NCBI GenBank assembly: GCA_033722415.1
Contig: JAWVZC010000200.1
Span: 1-7,797 of the forward strand
Source of the DNA: JAMQKA01 sp033722415
Lineage (GTDB): Bacteria > Bacteroidota > Rhodothermia > Balneolales > Balneolaceae
Direction: 5' to 3'
DNA: 7,797 nucleotides
This document shows positions 1-5,034 of this stretch, piece by piece. The translations under genes were made by a program, and so were the position numbers. Below the pieces are notes generated by a model. That model saw only the letters and a program-made list of their open reading frames with translations, was not told the DNA's origin and ran no database searches. Positions within the stretch are counted from its first letter, which is position 1. Every line of letters starts with the position of its first letter.

Positions 1-1
1 A

Positions 2-181
2 CGTTGGTCGGCGGGTACAGTAAGATCAGAGTTTGTACAGGTCCACCGTTCATACAAAGAGAACTTTAACTTTGCAGTACTTCCTCAGAACCCCATCATG
101 TGTAAACATGAAGCATTCGAGGAGGTCGAGAGTTTGGTATTTCAGCAGCTGCACAAAAGGGTAAACAGTGCAGTCAGGTAA
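2..181 (+). CDS. C-terminal fragment of an unrecognised protein, cut by window edge
   Basis: An open frame runs from base 2 to a TAA at 179-181 and encodes the last 59 residues of a protein whose start lies outside the window. The codons look coding: they are purine-rich at the first position, and the translation is mixed and soluble (for example RSEFVQVHRSYKENF, then PQNPIMCKHEAF, then an amphipathic helix EEVESLVFQQLHKRV). An intrinsic terminator begins 25 bases after the stop, as expected for the end of a transcription unit. The HRSY segment superficially recalls LytTR DNA-binding domains, but the residues after it do not fit that family, so I assign no function. The fragment probably ends in a helix. 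I am confident that it is coding and not at all confident about its function. Confidence 0.7.
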   Translation, partial: RWSAGTVRSEFVQVHRSYKENFNFAVLPQNPIMCKHEAFEEVESLVFQQLHKRVNSAVR

Positions 182-205
182 CAGGTTCTGCAAATGGATT
201 AATAA

Positions 206-235
206 AAAAACCCGGTCATTTTGAACCGGGTTTTT
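206..235. terminator. Bidirectional intrinsic terminator between convergent genes
   Basis: An 11-bp perfect inverted repeat, AAAAACCCGGT (206-216) and ACCGGGTTTTT (225-235), encloses an 8-base loop. Read on the plus strand it ends in T5 and follows the stop at 181 by 25 bases. Read on the minus strand it ends in T7 (210-204) and follows the fasciclin stop by 26 bases. It therefore serves both convergent genes. Confidence 0.9.
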
Positions 236-260
236 CATATTCCTCGGGAACCGTAAGTGA

Positions 261-773
261 TCAGAAGTCGGCACTGGTCTGTTTTTTCGGCGGCATAATA
301 ACCGTATCGATCAGGTGCACCACACCATTGCTGGCTGCAATGTCGGCCTGGATTACGGTGGCATCATTGATTTTTACATCATCGCCAATCATAATCTGAA
401 TATCGGAGCCCTCCACTGTTGTCGCGGTCATGCCGTTCTCCAGCGAGCCGGATTCCACCTTGCCGGATACGACGTGGTAAGCAAGAATGCTGGTAAGCTG
501 GTCTTTATTTTCCGGCTTTAACAGCGATTCCAGTGTGCCTTCCGGCAGCTTGTCGAAAGCGGCATTTGTCGGTGCAAACACCGTAAAAGGACCTTCGCCA
601 TTCAGGGTTTCCACCAGGCCAGCCACTTCCAGGGCCATTACCAGTGTTGAGAGGTCATCGGTATTTGCGGCCAGATTGGCAATCGTGTCCGATTCAACGG
701 TTTTAACCGGCGCAAAGGCCAGCATGAACAGACTCATTACGAGTGCGGATAGGAACAAAGTTGCTGATTTCAT
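261..773 (-). CDS. Secreted fasciclin (FAS1) domain protein
   Basis: This 170-residue protein consists of a signal peptide and one FAS1 domain. Residues 1-21 form a signal peptide (lysine at 2, hydrophobic 5-20, likely cut near the AFA at 19-21). There is no lipobox cysteine, so it should be released to the periplasm or outside. The FAS1 hallmarks are all present: the first conserved block FTVFAPTNAAFDKLP (63-77), the central YH pair (99-100, in AYHVVSGKV), and the second block NGVVHLIDTVIMP (149-161). FAS1 domains are adhesion or matrix-binding modules, and single-domain bacterial versions are often expressed as stress or surface proteins. Partner and ligand are unknown. The start is set by the signal peptide; the ribosome site is weak (AAGG about 8 bases upstream). 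The gene is probably monocistronic, with its own terminator downstream and a palindromic leader upstream. Confidence 0.95.
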   Translation of the reverse strand: MKSATLFLSALVMSLFMLAFAPVKTVESDTIANLAANTDDLSTLVMALEVAGLVETLNGEGPFTVFAPTNAAFDKLPEGTLESLLKPENKDQLTSILAYHVVSGKVESGSLENGMTATTVEGSDIQIMIGDDVKINDATVIQADIAASNGVVHLIDTVIMPPKKQTSADF

Positions 774-804
774 ATGAACCTTGTATTATTGGGTTGGAGT
801 TGGG

Positions 805-827
805 CTCATTTAGATTTTCTAAATGAG
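805..827. promoter_or_regulatory. Perfect 10-bp inverted repeat upstream of fasciclin gene
   Basis: CTCATTTAGA (805-814) and TCTAAATGAG (818-827) are exact reverse complements around a TTT spacer. The repeat sits 32 bases upstream of the fasciclin start codon. In DNA it could be an operator for a dimeric regulator. In RNA it is a stable AU-rich hairpin in the 5' leader (minus strand) or the first hairpin of a plus-strand transcript. No T tract follows on either strand, so it is not itself a terminator. Confidence 0.55.
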
Positions 828-880
828 TCGTTTTCGGCCTGTACATTTTGCAGAATGAACAGGCAGTTATAGTTATTCGG

Positions 881-910
881 AGCCGGGGTGTCAGCCATCC
901 CGGCTTTTTT
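881..910 (+). terminator. Strong plus-strand intrinsic terminator with no gene upstream
   Basis: AGCCGGG (881-887) pairs with CCCGGCT (899-905). The stem extends inward by G-T, T-A and G-C pairs to about 10 bp with a 5-base loop, and T6 (905-910) follows immediately. On the minus strand the hairpin is followed by mixed sequence, so it acts in the plus direction only. Confidence 0.75.
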
Positions 911-918
911 ATTTCTAT

Positions 919-1120
919 TTAAACTCGGAAGTGCAGAGAAAGTTTCCGTTCTCTTTCCAAATCAAGAGTCACAACTACAACCCGACTGCCACCATTCCCC
1001 TGCTGGAAAATTAATTCCCACAATCCCGTGGAACTGCTGACTGCCCCCGTAAATTGCTTTATTTACGTGCAGCTTATCCCGGGTAATGCAGATCCGCAAT
1101 ATCGTTTCTGAGAAGGTCAC
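919..1120 (-). pseudogene. Short coding trace in two overlapping frames (small gene or frame-broken remnant)
   Basis: Two minus-strand frames overlap here. The first starts at a GTG (1120-1118) 5 bases after a perfect AGGAGG (1131-1126) and runs 52 codons to a TGA at 962-964, with a C-terminal CSCDS. The second is open from 1062 to a TAA at 919-921 (47 residues, no ATG) and has the more protein-like ending, with a run of valines followed by alternating polar residues (GNGGSRVVVVTLDLERER). The frames could be joined at the G5 run at about 1046-1050: dropping one G links NKAIYG to AVSSSTGLWELIF. This could be a real 52-codon gene, a frame-broken remnant, or chance. I recognise no family. Confidence 0.28.
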
Positions 1121-1124
1121 CTTT

Positions 1125-1160
1125 TCCTCCTCCCCTTCATCGGGAAGTTATCGAGGAGGA
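1125..1160 (-). promoter_or_regulatory. Hairpin that would sequester the AGGAGG ribosome site
   Basis: TCCTCCTC (1125-1132) and GAGGAGGA (1153-1160) are perfect 8-bp inverted repeats around a 20-base loop. On the minus-strand RNA the downstream arm contains the ribosome site of the 962-1120 frame and the upstream arm is its exact complement, so folding would hide the site. The pairing is seen directly. Its relevance depends on the small frame being real. Confidence 0.25.
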
Positions 1161-1290
1161 TCCGGGGGGCAACGGACGTGTACCATGAGGGGACGAGCCC
1201 TGCCGGTCTATCTCTTGTTCCTTCTTGGAATATCAACGAACGCGAACTCATTCTGTGTCAAACTTTCCCTGAGACTTACTTTTGTATATG

Positions 1291-1766
1291 CTATTGAAAC
1301 AAAACATCCCCGGTGAAGAACCGTTTGATGCCCTTGTACTGGATGAACAGCACGAAACTCACGCCCGTGCCGGAAATACCCCGAACTCGGATCATTCGCT
1401 GCCGAAATATACACCATTCAGCAGGCCCGGTACATCCGGAAAAAAAGAACCCTTAACGGCTGCGTCCTTGTCAGCAGTACCGAACCAATACCCATTAACA
1501 ATTGGGAACCCGGGACGACTCACAAATCCATAAGCCGAGAGGGGAATATTCCATTTTCAGTGATCATCCCAACCTCTTTAAAATCCCAGAATCTGATCCC
1601 GGTAAAACCATCTGGCCTGAATATGTACTTGCCTGCATGGGGCACCGGTGGATCAGTATCTGGCTTTCCCGGACTTTGGAGCTACCAGAAAAGCCTGTTT
1701 TTTCTCCGGCCTTGCGATTTCTGATCCGCCCGGGCACAAGCAGCGAAGGCGCAGGCTCGTTATTAG
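1291..1766 (-). pseudogene. Protein-like traces in shifting frames, probable decayed gene
   Basis: No single long frame exists here, but successive minus-strand frames read like protein. The segments are: 1766 to about 1670 (ending KKQAFLVAPKSGK), 1681-1520 (PPVPHAGKYIFRPDGFTGI then RFWDFKEVGMITENGIFP), 1556-1392 (PLSAYGFVSRPGFPIV, NGYWFGTADKDAAV, FFPDVPGLLNGVYFGSE), and 1395-1291, a 34-residue frame starting at an ATGA overlap and holding a hydrophobic stretch (VSFVLFIQYKGIKRFF). The joins fall at short runs: GGG at 1668-1670 and CCCC near 1541-1544. One-base changes there would fuse the first three segments. Codons are purine-rich at the first position. I do not recognise the family. Choosing the best of three frames by eye biases this reading, so confidence is limited. 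Confidence 0.32.
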
Positions 1767-1814
1767 TTATCTGGTAACAGCTGTAACTAATTCCTGATAA
1801 CCAATAACTAATTA
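1760..1814. repeat. AT-rich TTAGTTA/TAACTAA repeat cluster
   Basis: The heptamer TTAGTTA occurs at 1763-1769. Its inverse TAACTAA occurs at 1784-1790 and 1805-1811, the latter two being part of a direct repeat TAACTAATT spaced 21 bases apart. The outer arms TTATTAGTTAT (1760-1770) and ATAACTAATTA (1804-1814) pair at 10 of 11 positions. Related CTGGTAACAG and CTGATAACCA motifs lie between. The cluster marks one edge of the frame-broken stretch. It resembles the short AT-rich heptamer repeats scattered between genes in some bacteria. Confidence 0.5.
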
Positions 1815-2012
1815 TCGCCGGTGATTTTATAGGTGATCGCTTCTTCAATCCCGTCCGACATGGGGTTTATTCATACAAAAAGGAACACCTATTCCACCGG
1901 AAAGGGAGCATTTATAACTTTTTGAGAAAGCCCTAATTTCGACCGGAACGTTCGGTGTTCCAACGTGTTGAGGGCTCCAGGCATTAGGCGCCGATCGCTA
2001 TCTCCTCAAATT
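1815..2012. other. Gene-free stretch after the channel gene, with inverted repeats
   Basis: I see no coding sequence here. An 8-bp inverted repeat, GGAACACC (1882-1889) and GGTGTTCC (1954-1961), spans the middle. Nested inside or near it are AGCCCT (1929-1934) with AGGGCT (1971-1976), and the palindrome AACGTT (1947-1952). On the minus strand a short GGAA/TTCC stem followed by T5 (1882-1876 region) could be a weak terminator for the channel gene about 120 bases after its stop. No convincing terminator lies closer to that stop. Confidence 0.3.
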
Positions 2013-2822
2013 TCACGGATTCAGCTTGCTGCCGCAGTATTTGCAGTACTCCGCATCTTCATCGTGCCCTTCCCGGGAACAGTAGCGGCAGACTTCGGTG
2101 GTGGTATTGCCCGGCCTGACCCTGCTCAGCTCCACGGTTACAATGCCGGTAGGCACGGCGATGATGCCGTATCCCATGATCATGATCACGGCCGAAAGCA
2201 TCTGTCCCAGGCTGGTCTGGGGGGAGATATCCCCATATCCCACGGTAGTTAACGTTACAATTGCCCAGTATATACCTTTCGGGATACTGGTAAACCCGTT
2301 CTCGGCCCCCTCAATCACATACATCAGCGAGCCCACTATTACCGTTATCGCCATCACGGTGAAAATGAATACGGTGATCTTACGCCGCGAGGAGGCGAGG
2401 GCCTTTCTCAGCTGATCCACCTCCATGATGTACTGTGTGAATTTGAGAACGCGAAACACCCGCAGGACCCGCAAGACACGAATAACGAGAAAATACTGGC
2501 TGCCGGGCAGCAGGATGCTGACATAGGTGGGCAGGATGGAAAACAGGTCTACCAAACCGTAGAAACTGAAGATGTACCCCCGCTTCTTTTCTACAGAGAT
2601 GATGCGCAGGATATATTCGATGGTAAACAGGATCGTGAAGACCCATTCAATACGATAAAACCAATCCCCGTAACGCTCCTGATATGAAGCAACGCTGTCC
2701 AGCATTACCACGATGACACTGGCCATAATGCTGAAAATTAGCACCACGTCAAATAATTTGCCCCCGCGGGTATCCGCTTCAAATATGATCTCGTGAATTC
2801 GATTTTGCCAGCTTCTCTTCAT
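2013..2822 (-). CDS. Voltage-gated-type potassium channel with C-terminal zinc ribbon
   Basis: This 269-residue inner-membrane protein has the six-helix Kv channel layout. S1 is about 23-45, S2 57-76 (with the E69/R73 pair), S3 86-106 (D92), S4 113-128, S5 149-170, the pore helix and filter 180-198, and S6 205-230. S4 has arginines at every third position (R115, R118, R121, R124, then K127), a voltage-sensor signature. The filter TVGYGD (193-198) is the potassium-selective sequence, so K+ conduction is expected. After S6 the tail carries C245-x2-C248 and C260-x2-C263 (CRYC, CKYC), a compact zinc ribbon in the cytoplasm. Four subunits should form the channel. The start has a hydrophilic basic N-terminus, and its ribosome site is weak. 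The gene is probably transcribed alone, with no neighbour within 190 bases. What opens it cannot be told from sequence. Confidence 0.93.
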   Translation of the reverse strand: MKRSWQNRIHEIIFEADTRGGKLFDVVLIFSIMASVIVVMLDSVASYQERYGDWFYRIEWVFTILFTIEYILRIISVEKKRGYIFSFYGLVDLFSILPTYVSILLPGSQYFLVIRVLRVLRVFRVLKFTQYIMEVDQLRKALASSRRKITVFIFTVMAITVIVGSLMYVIEGAENGFTSIPKGIYWAIVTLTTVGYGDISPQTSLGQMLSAVIMIMGYGIIAVPTGIVTVELSRVRPGNTTTEVCRYCSREGHDEDAEYCKYCGSKLNP

Positions 2823-3121
2823 CTACTCGTCGTCTGTAAAACTCTTGTTACCAATTTTTTTAATACCAGCAATGGAGACTGCTTCCCCCTGGTATCTTGA
2901 TTGACGATCCACAAGGTATGTCCCTTCTCTCAATAATGGTATAACGCAAAAAAATCAGAATAATGAAAATTATGGAACGCCAGGTTGCCGACTCCTCACC
3001 TGTCGTTCCGCTGCCTCTACCGGATCAGCTGCTGACTGTTATCACCTTCTCGGTGGAGACATTACAGAAAACAGCCGTTGGTGACAGGTCAATACCCGGT
3101 ATTGAAATGGGGTCAAATATA
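2823..3121. other. Intergenic region upstream of the channel gene
   Basis: I support no gene here. A plus-strand frame beginning near 2963 crosses the terminator at 3122-3150 and the dehydrogenase stop and has no ribosome site, so I treat it as chance. The stretch contains the leader inverted repeat at 2863-2895. It also holds a 17-base palindrome, TCAATACC-C-GGTATTGA (3089-3105), with perfect 8-bp arms around one base, the size and shape of a dimeric repressor site. It is 266 bases from the channel start, which is far for an operator unless the promoter is distant. Confidence 0.4.
2863..2895 (-). promoter_or_regulatory. Inverted repeat in the channel gene leader
   Basis: ATACCAG (2863-2869) and CTGGTAT (2889-2895) are a 7-bp inverted repeat with a 19-base centre, 41-73 bases upstream of the channel start. 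A competing inner stem, AGCA/TGCT (2868-2871 with 2880-2883), overlaps it. An A7 tract (minus strand, 2861-2855) lies next to it. It is a possible operator or leader hairpin with no matching known site. Confidence 0.25.
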
Positions 3122-3150
3122 AAATCCCCTCCGAAAGTCAGAGGGGATTT
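3122..3150 (-). terminator. Intrinsic terminator after the dehydrogenase gene
   Basis: AAATCCCCTC (3122-3131) and GAGGGGATTT (3141-3150) form a perfect 10-bp stem with a 9-base loop. On the minus strand it lies 36 bases after the stop of the dehydrogenase gene and is followed by TTTTATATTT (3125 downward), a good though interrupted T tract. Confidence 0.75.
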
Positions 3151-3186
3151 CAAATGGATCACCAGTTCGCAACAGGAAGTTCCCTG

Positions 3187-4626
3187 CTACTGGATATCTT
3201 CCCGGATTTTGGAAACCCTGATAATTTTACCTGGCTCATTCAGCACCACGTAGATCGCCCCGTCGGGGCCCGGTACGGCTTCCCGCACACGGCCATGTCC
3301 CTTCAGGATCACTTCTTCGTGAATTACCCGCTCATCTTTGATATTCAGAAGACGAACCTCCTCGTAAGCAAGGGCGCCCACCAGCAGTCGATTTTTCCAG
3401 TACGGGAACATATCTTTGTCATAAAAGGCGATTCCCGAAATAGCGATGGATGGGCGCCAGTAGAAATTGGGTTGTTGCAACCCCTCTTTCCTGCGTTCTC
3501 GAGTCATAATCCGACCGTCGTAGTGGATACCGTAAGTTATTACCGGCCACCCGTAGTTATTGCCGGCTTTAAGCAGGTTCAGCTCGTCACCGCCCCGGGG
3601 ACCGTGCTCGGCATCCCATACCTCATTTGTTTCAGGATGAACCGCAAGGCCTTGTGGATTCCGGTGCCCGTATGTAAAGATTGTGGGCATTGCCTCAGCG
3701 TGATTTACAAAGGGATTGTCTTCTGGAATGCTTCCATCCGGATGTATGCGGTGTACTTTGCCGTTGGGCAGGTTCAGATTTTGTGCATTCGGCCGGCGCC
3801 CCCGGTCACCGATCGAAAAGTAGAGGTACCCATCCTGGTCAAATACAATGCGATTGCCGTAATGGTGACGGGTGTTTACATAGGTATCGTGCGGAGCTTC
3901 AAACAGCACCTGCTGATCTACCCAGGCATTATCATTTATTCGCCCGCGAACGATCCGCGTCATCGCCAACGTATCTCCATCACTGTTTTCAATGGCGTGG
4001 CTGTATGAGAGGTAAATCCACCCGTTATCAGAAAAGTTGGGATCTTTGGTTACGTCTAACAGCCCTCCCTGTCCCTCATGCAGCACTTCAGGAGTACCGG
4101 ATACAGGTTCTTCAACCAACTTTCCGTCAATTGCCAGCCGAAGCCTGCCCGGACGTTCCGTGATAACTGCGATTTTCTCGTTGATAAATTCGATTGCCCA
4201 GGGTATTTCGAGTCCATCCACAAAGGTTTCGGCCCGGATATCATAATCCAGCGTCTGGAGGGTATCTGAAGTTACAGAGTCTGCTGCTGCTACCTCCCCG
4301 TTTTCGACACTGCGAATGTAGTCAATTACATTATTGATCTCGTCATCAGTGAGTGAATTGCCAAAAGCCGGCATCCCCTGTTCCAGCAAACCGTTTTTGA
4401 TATTTGTAACAATCTGGGCGCGTTCCCCTCCGAACTTCCAAACACCATCCACTAAATTGGAGCCGCTCCCTCCCTGCAACTCAGCACCGTGACATGAAGC
4501 GCACAGATTCTGATAGATCTGTCTGCCCGGCTCCTGCCCATATGTCACCGACTGTAACGAAAAAAACAATACCGCTGTATAACAAAATGTAGTGATCCCG
4601 TAACTAATAAATCGCCGTATACCCAT
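3187..4626 (-). CDS. Cytochrome c-fused PQQ-type sugar dehydrogenase (GSDH family)
   Basis: This 479-residue protein should oxidise an aldose or related sugar in the periplasm and pass electrons to its own haem. Residues 1-30 are a signal peptide (hydrophobic 11-26, cut near TYG-QE). Residues 34-108 are a c-type cytochrome with haem site C42-x2-C45-H46 and likely axial methionine M85 in QGMPAF. Residues about 130-475 are the six-bladed glucose/sorbosone dehydrogenase propeller. Its hallmarks are EGQGGLLDV (184-192), YGHRNPQGLAVHP (319-331), AEHGPRGGDELN (339-350), NNYGWP (356-361) and a late GPDGAIYV (453-460). This form resembles E. coli YliI-type aldose dehydrogenase, here with an N-terminal cytochrome. 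PQQ is the expected cofactor, but no PQQ synthesis gene is in the window. The start has a fair ribosome site (AGGA about 9 bases upstream). A terminator lies downstream and a long structured leader upstream. The substrate is unknown. Confidence 0.94.
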   Translation of the reverse strand: MGIRRFISYGITTFCYTAVLFFSLQSVTYGQEPGRQIYQNLCASCHGAELQGGSGSNLVDGVWKFGGERAQIVTNIKNGLLEQGMPAFGNSLTDDEINNVIDYIRSVENGEVAAADSVTSDTLQTLDYDIRAETFVDGLEIPWAIEFINEKIAVITERPGRLRLAIDGKLVEEPVSGTPEVLHEGQGGLLDVTKDPNFSDNGWIYLSYSHAIENSDGDTLAMTRIVRGRINDNAWVDQQVLFEAPHDTYVNTRHHYGNRIVFDQDGYLYFSIGDRGRRPNAQNLNLPNGKVHRIHPDGSIPEDNPFVNHAEAMPTIFTYGHRNPQGLAVHPETNEVWDAEHGPRGGDELNLLKAGNNYGWPVITYGIHYDGRIMTRERRKEGLQQPNFYWRPSIAISGIAFYDKDMFPYWKNRLLVGALAYEEVRLLNIKDERVIHEEVILKGHGRVREAVPGPDGAIYVVLNEPGKIIRVSKIREDIQ

Positions 4627-4696
4627 TACCTATCCTGCCTGTTTATTTTCCTGTTTATTGTTGGTCTAGTTTTATCAGCTGCCGGTACAGCAACTG

Positions 4697-4737
4697 GAAA
4701 GTACTGAAAAGAGTTTTGTTTAGAAAACCGTACTTCC
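4697..4737 (-). promoter_or_regulatory. Hairpin in the dehydrogenase 5' leader
   Basis: GTAC plus flanking bases (4696-4704) pair with GTACTTCC (4730-4737), giving 8 bp with one bulged base. An inner stem, GTTTT/AAAAC (4713-4717 with 4724-4728), closes a 6-base loop. The hairpin lies 70-111 bases upstream of the dehydrogenase start. It may be the alternative partner of the upstream terminator or simply part of a folded leader. Confidence 0.3.
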
Positions 4738-4785
4738 TAACTTTTTTGGGAGAGATCCCGTTCTGCCAATTTCCACTTAGCAAGT

Positions 4786-4831
4786 AAAAAACCGACGAAT
4801 CACATCGTTCATGGTGGTGCTTCGCAGTCGG
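4786..4831 (-). terminator. Intrinsic terminator inside the dehydrogenase leader (possible attenuator)
   Basis: On the minus strand CCGAC (4831-4827) pairs with GTCGG (4796-4792), and an adjacent GAA (4823-4821) pairs with TTC (4799-4797), with a 3-base bulge and a CAC/GTG inner stem. T6 (4791-4786) follows directly. It lies about 160 bases before the dehydrogenase start. The only minus-strand transcript that can reach it is that gene's own leader, since the next gene upstream is divergent. That placement fits conditional termination, or the end of a short leader RNA. Confidence 0.5.
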
Positions 4832-4847
4832 GTACATTGAATTCCAT
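4809..4847 (-). CDS. Possible 12-residue leader peptide
   Basis: A perfect AAGGAGG (4856-4850) stands just before an ATG (4847-4845) that opens a 12-codon frame, MEFNVPDCEAPP, ending with TGA at 4811-4809. The stop lies in the loop of the terminator hairpin at 4792-4831, so a ribosome finishing the peptide would cover the 5' arm of that hairpin. The spacing between ribosome site and ATG is only 2 bases, which is short. A second ATG (4837) in another frame is 12 bases away and opens a 60-codon frame that crosses the terminator. The strong ribosome site is the main evidence, and neither frame is certain. Confidence 0.33.
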   Translation of the reverse strand: MEFNVPDCEAPP

Positions 4848-4992
4848 ATCCTCCTTCACAATACCATCATAAACATTGATAATCATTTATTACTTTAACG
4901 ATGGTTGATGGCAGTAATTAACACATTGGGTACCCAGAGTTCCGCGGCAGTTTTCGTAGTTGTTGTACCCGGATGACGTAAATCAAACAACA

Positions 4993-5029
4993 GGTCACGA
5001 AGGTGACCGGTAAGTACAAAAGAGGGAGA
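4993..5029 (+). promoter_or_regulatory. Leader hairpin and ribosome site of the kinase-like gene
   Basis: GGTCAC (4993-4998) and GTGACC (5003-5008) form a 6-bp hairpin with a GAAG loop. It is followed by the ribosome site GAGGGAG (5022-5028), 6 bases before the ATG at 5035. The hairpin lies 26 bases upstream of the start and does not cover the ribosome site. A 10-bp palindrome TGGGTACCCA (4927-4936) lies further upstream in the shared divergent region. Confidence 0.45.
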
Positions 5030-5034
5030 ACATT

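Larger units (their letters stand above)
805..910 (+). ncRNA. Candidate structured small RNA ending in an intrinsic terminator
   Basis: Three hairpins lie in tandem on the plus strand: the perfect 10-bp repeat at 805-827, a GCCTGT/ACAGGC stem (837-842 with 859-864) with an inner CATT/AATG stem, and a strong terminator hairpin at 881-905 with T6. No plus-strand protein gene lies upstream that this terminator could serve, since the fasciclin gene points the other way. A short RNA divergent from, or antisense to, the fasciclin 5' leader would explain the arrangement. I see no convincing promoter and recognise no known RNA family, so the 5' end is a guess. Confidence 0.3.

Noticed and set aside
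50..274. Minus-strand 74-codon frame at the left end
   Set aside because: It crosses the strong terminator at 206-235 and the fasciclin stop, and lies opposite the well-supported plus-strand C-terminal fragment at 2-181.
1661..1680. AAAGTCCGGG on the minus strand, recalling the start of RNase P RNA
   Set aside because: The surrounding conserved RNase P segments and pairing arms are absent.
1282..1777. Plus-strand frames of 83 and 91 codons
   Set aside because: They lack ribosome sites and known motifs, and the opposite strand has the stronger first-position purine bias.
1564..1848. 94-codon minus-strand ATG frame across the repeat cluster
   Set aside because: It starts in the AT-rich gap, passes through the repeats and has poor protein character. 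The neighbouring frames over the same bases look more coding.
2963..3253. Plus-strand 96-codon frame between channel and dehydrogenase
   Set aside because: It runs through the terminator at 3122-3150 into the antisense of the dehydrogenase 3' end, with no ribosome site and no protein-like motifs.
3154..4008. Long plus-strand frame (284 codons) opposite the dehydrogenase
   Set aside because: It lies wholly in antisense to a protein with clear haem and GSDH motifs and has no ribosome site. It is a shadow frame.
4748..4759. GGGA-GAGA-TCCC hairpin next to T6 (4742-4747)
   Set aside because: The T run precedes the hairpin on the plus strand and becomes an A run on the minus strand, so it is not a terminator in either direction; the stem is only 4 bp.
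4655..4837. 60-codon minus-strand frame in the dehydrogenase leader
   Set aside because: It reads through the T6 terminator hairpin and a second hairpin, and its start is 12 bases from the AAGGAGG, longer than usual. The 12-codon frame and structured leader explain the region better, though I cannot exclude it.
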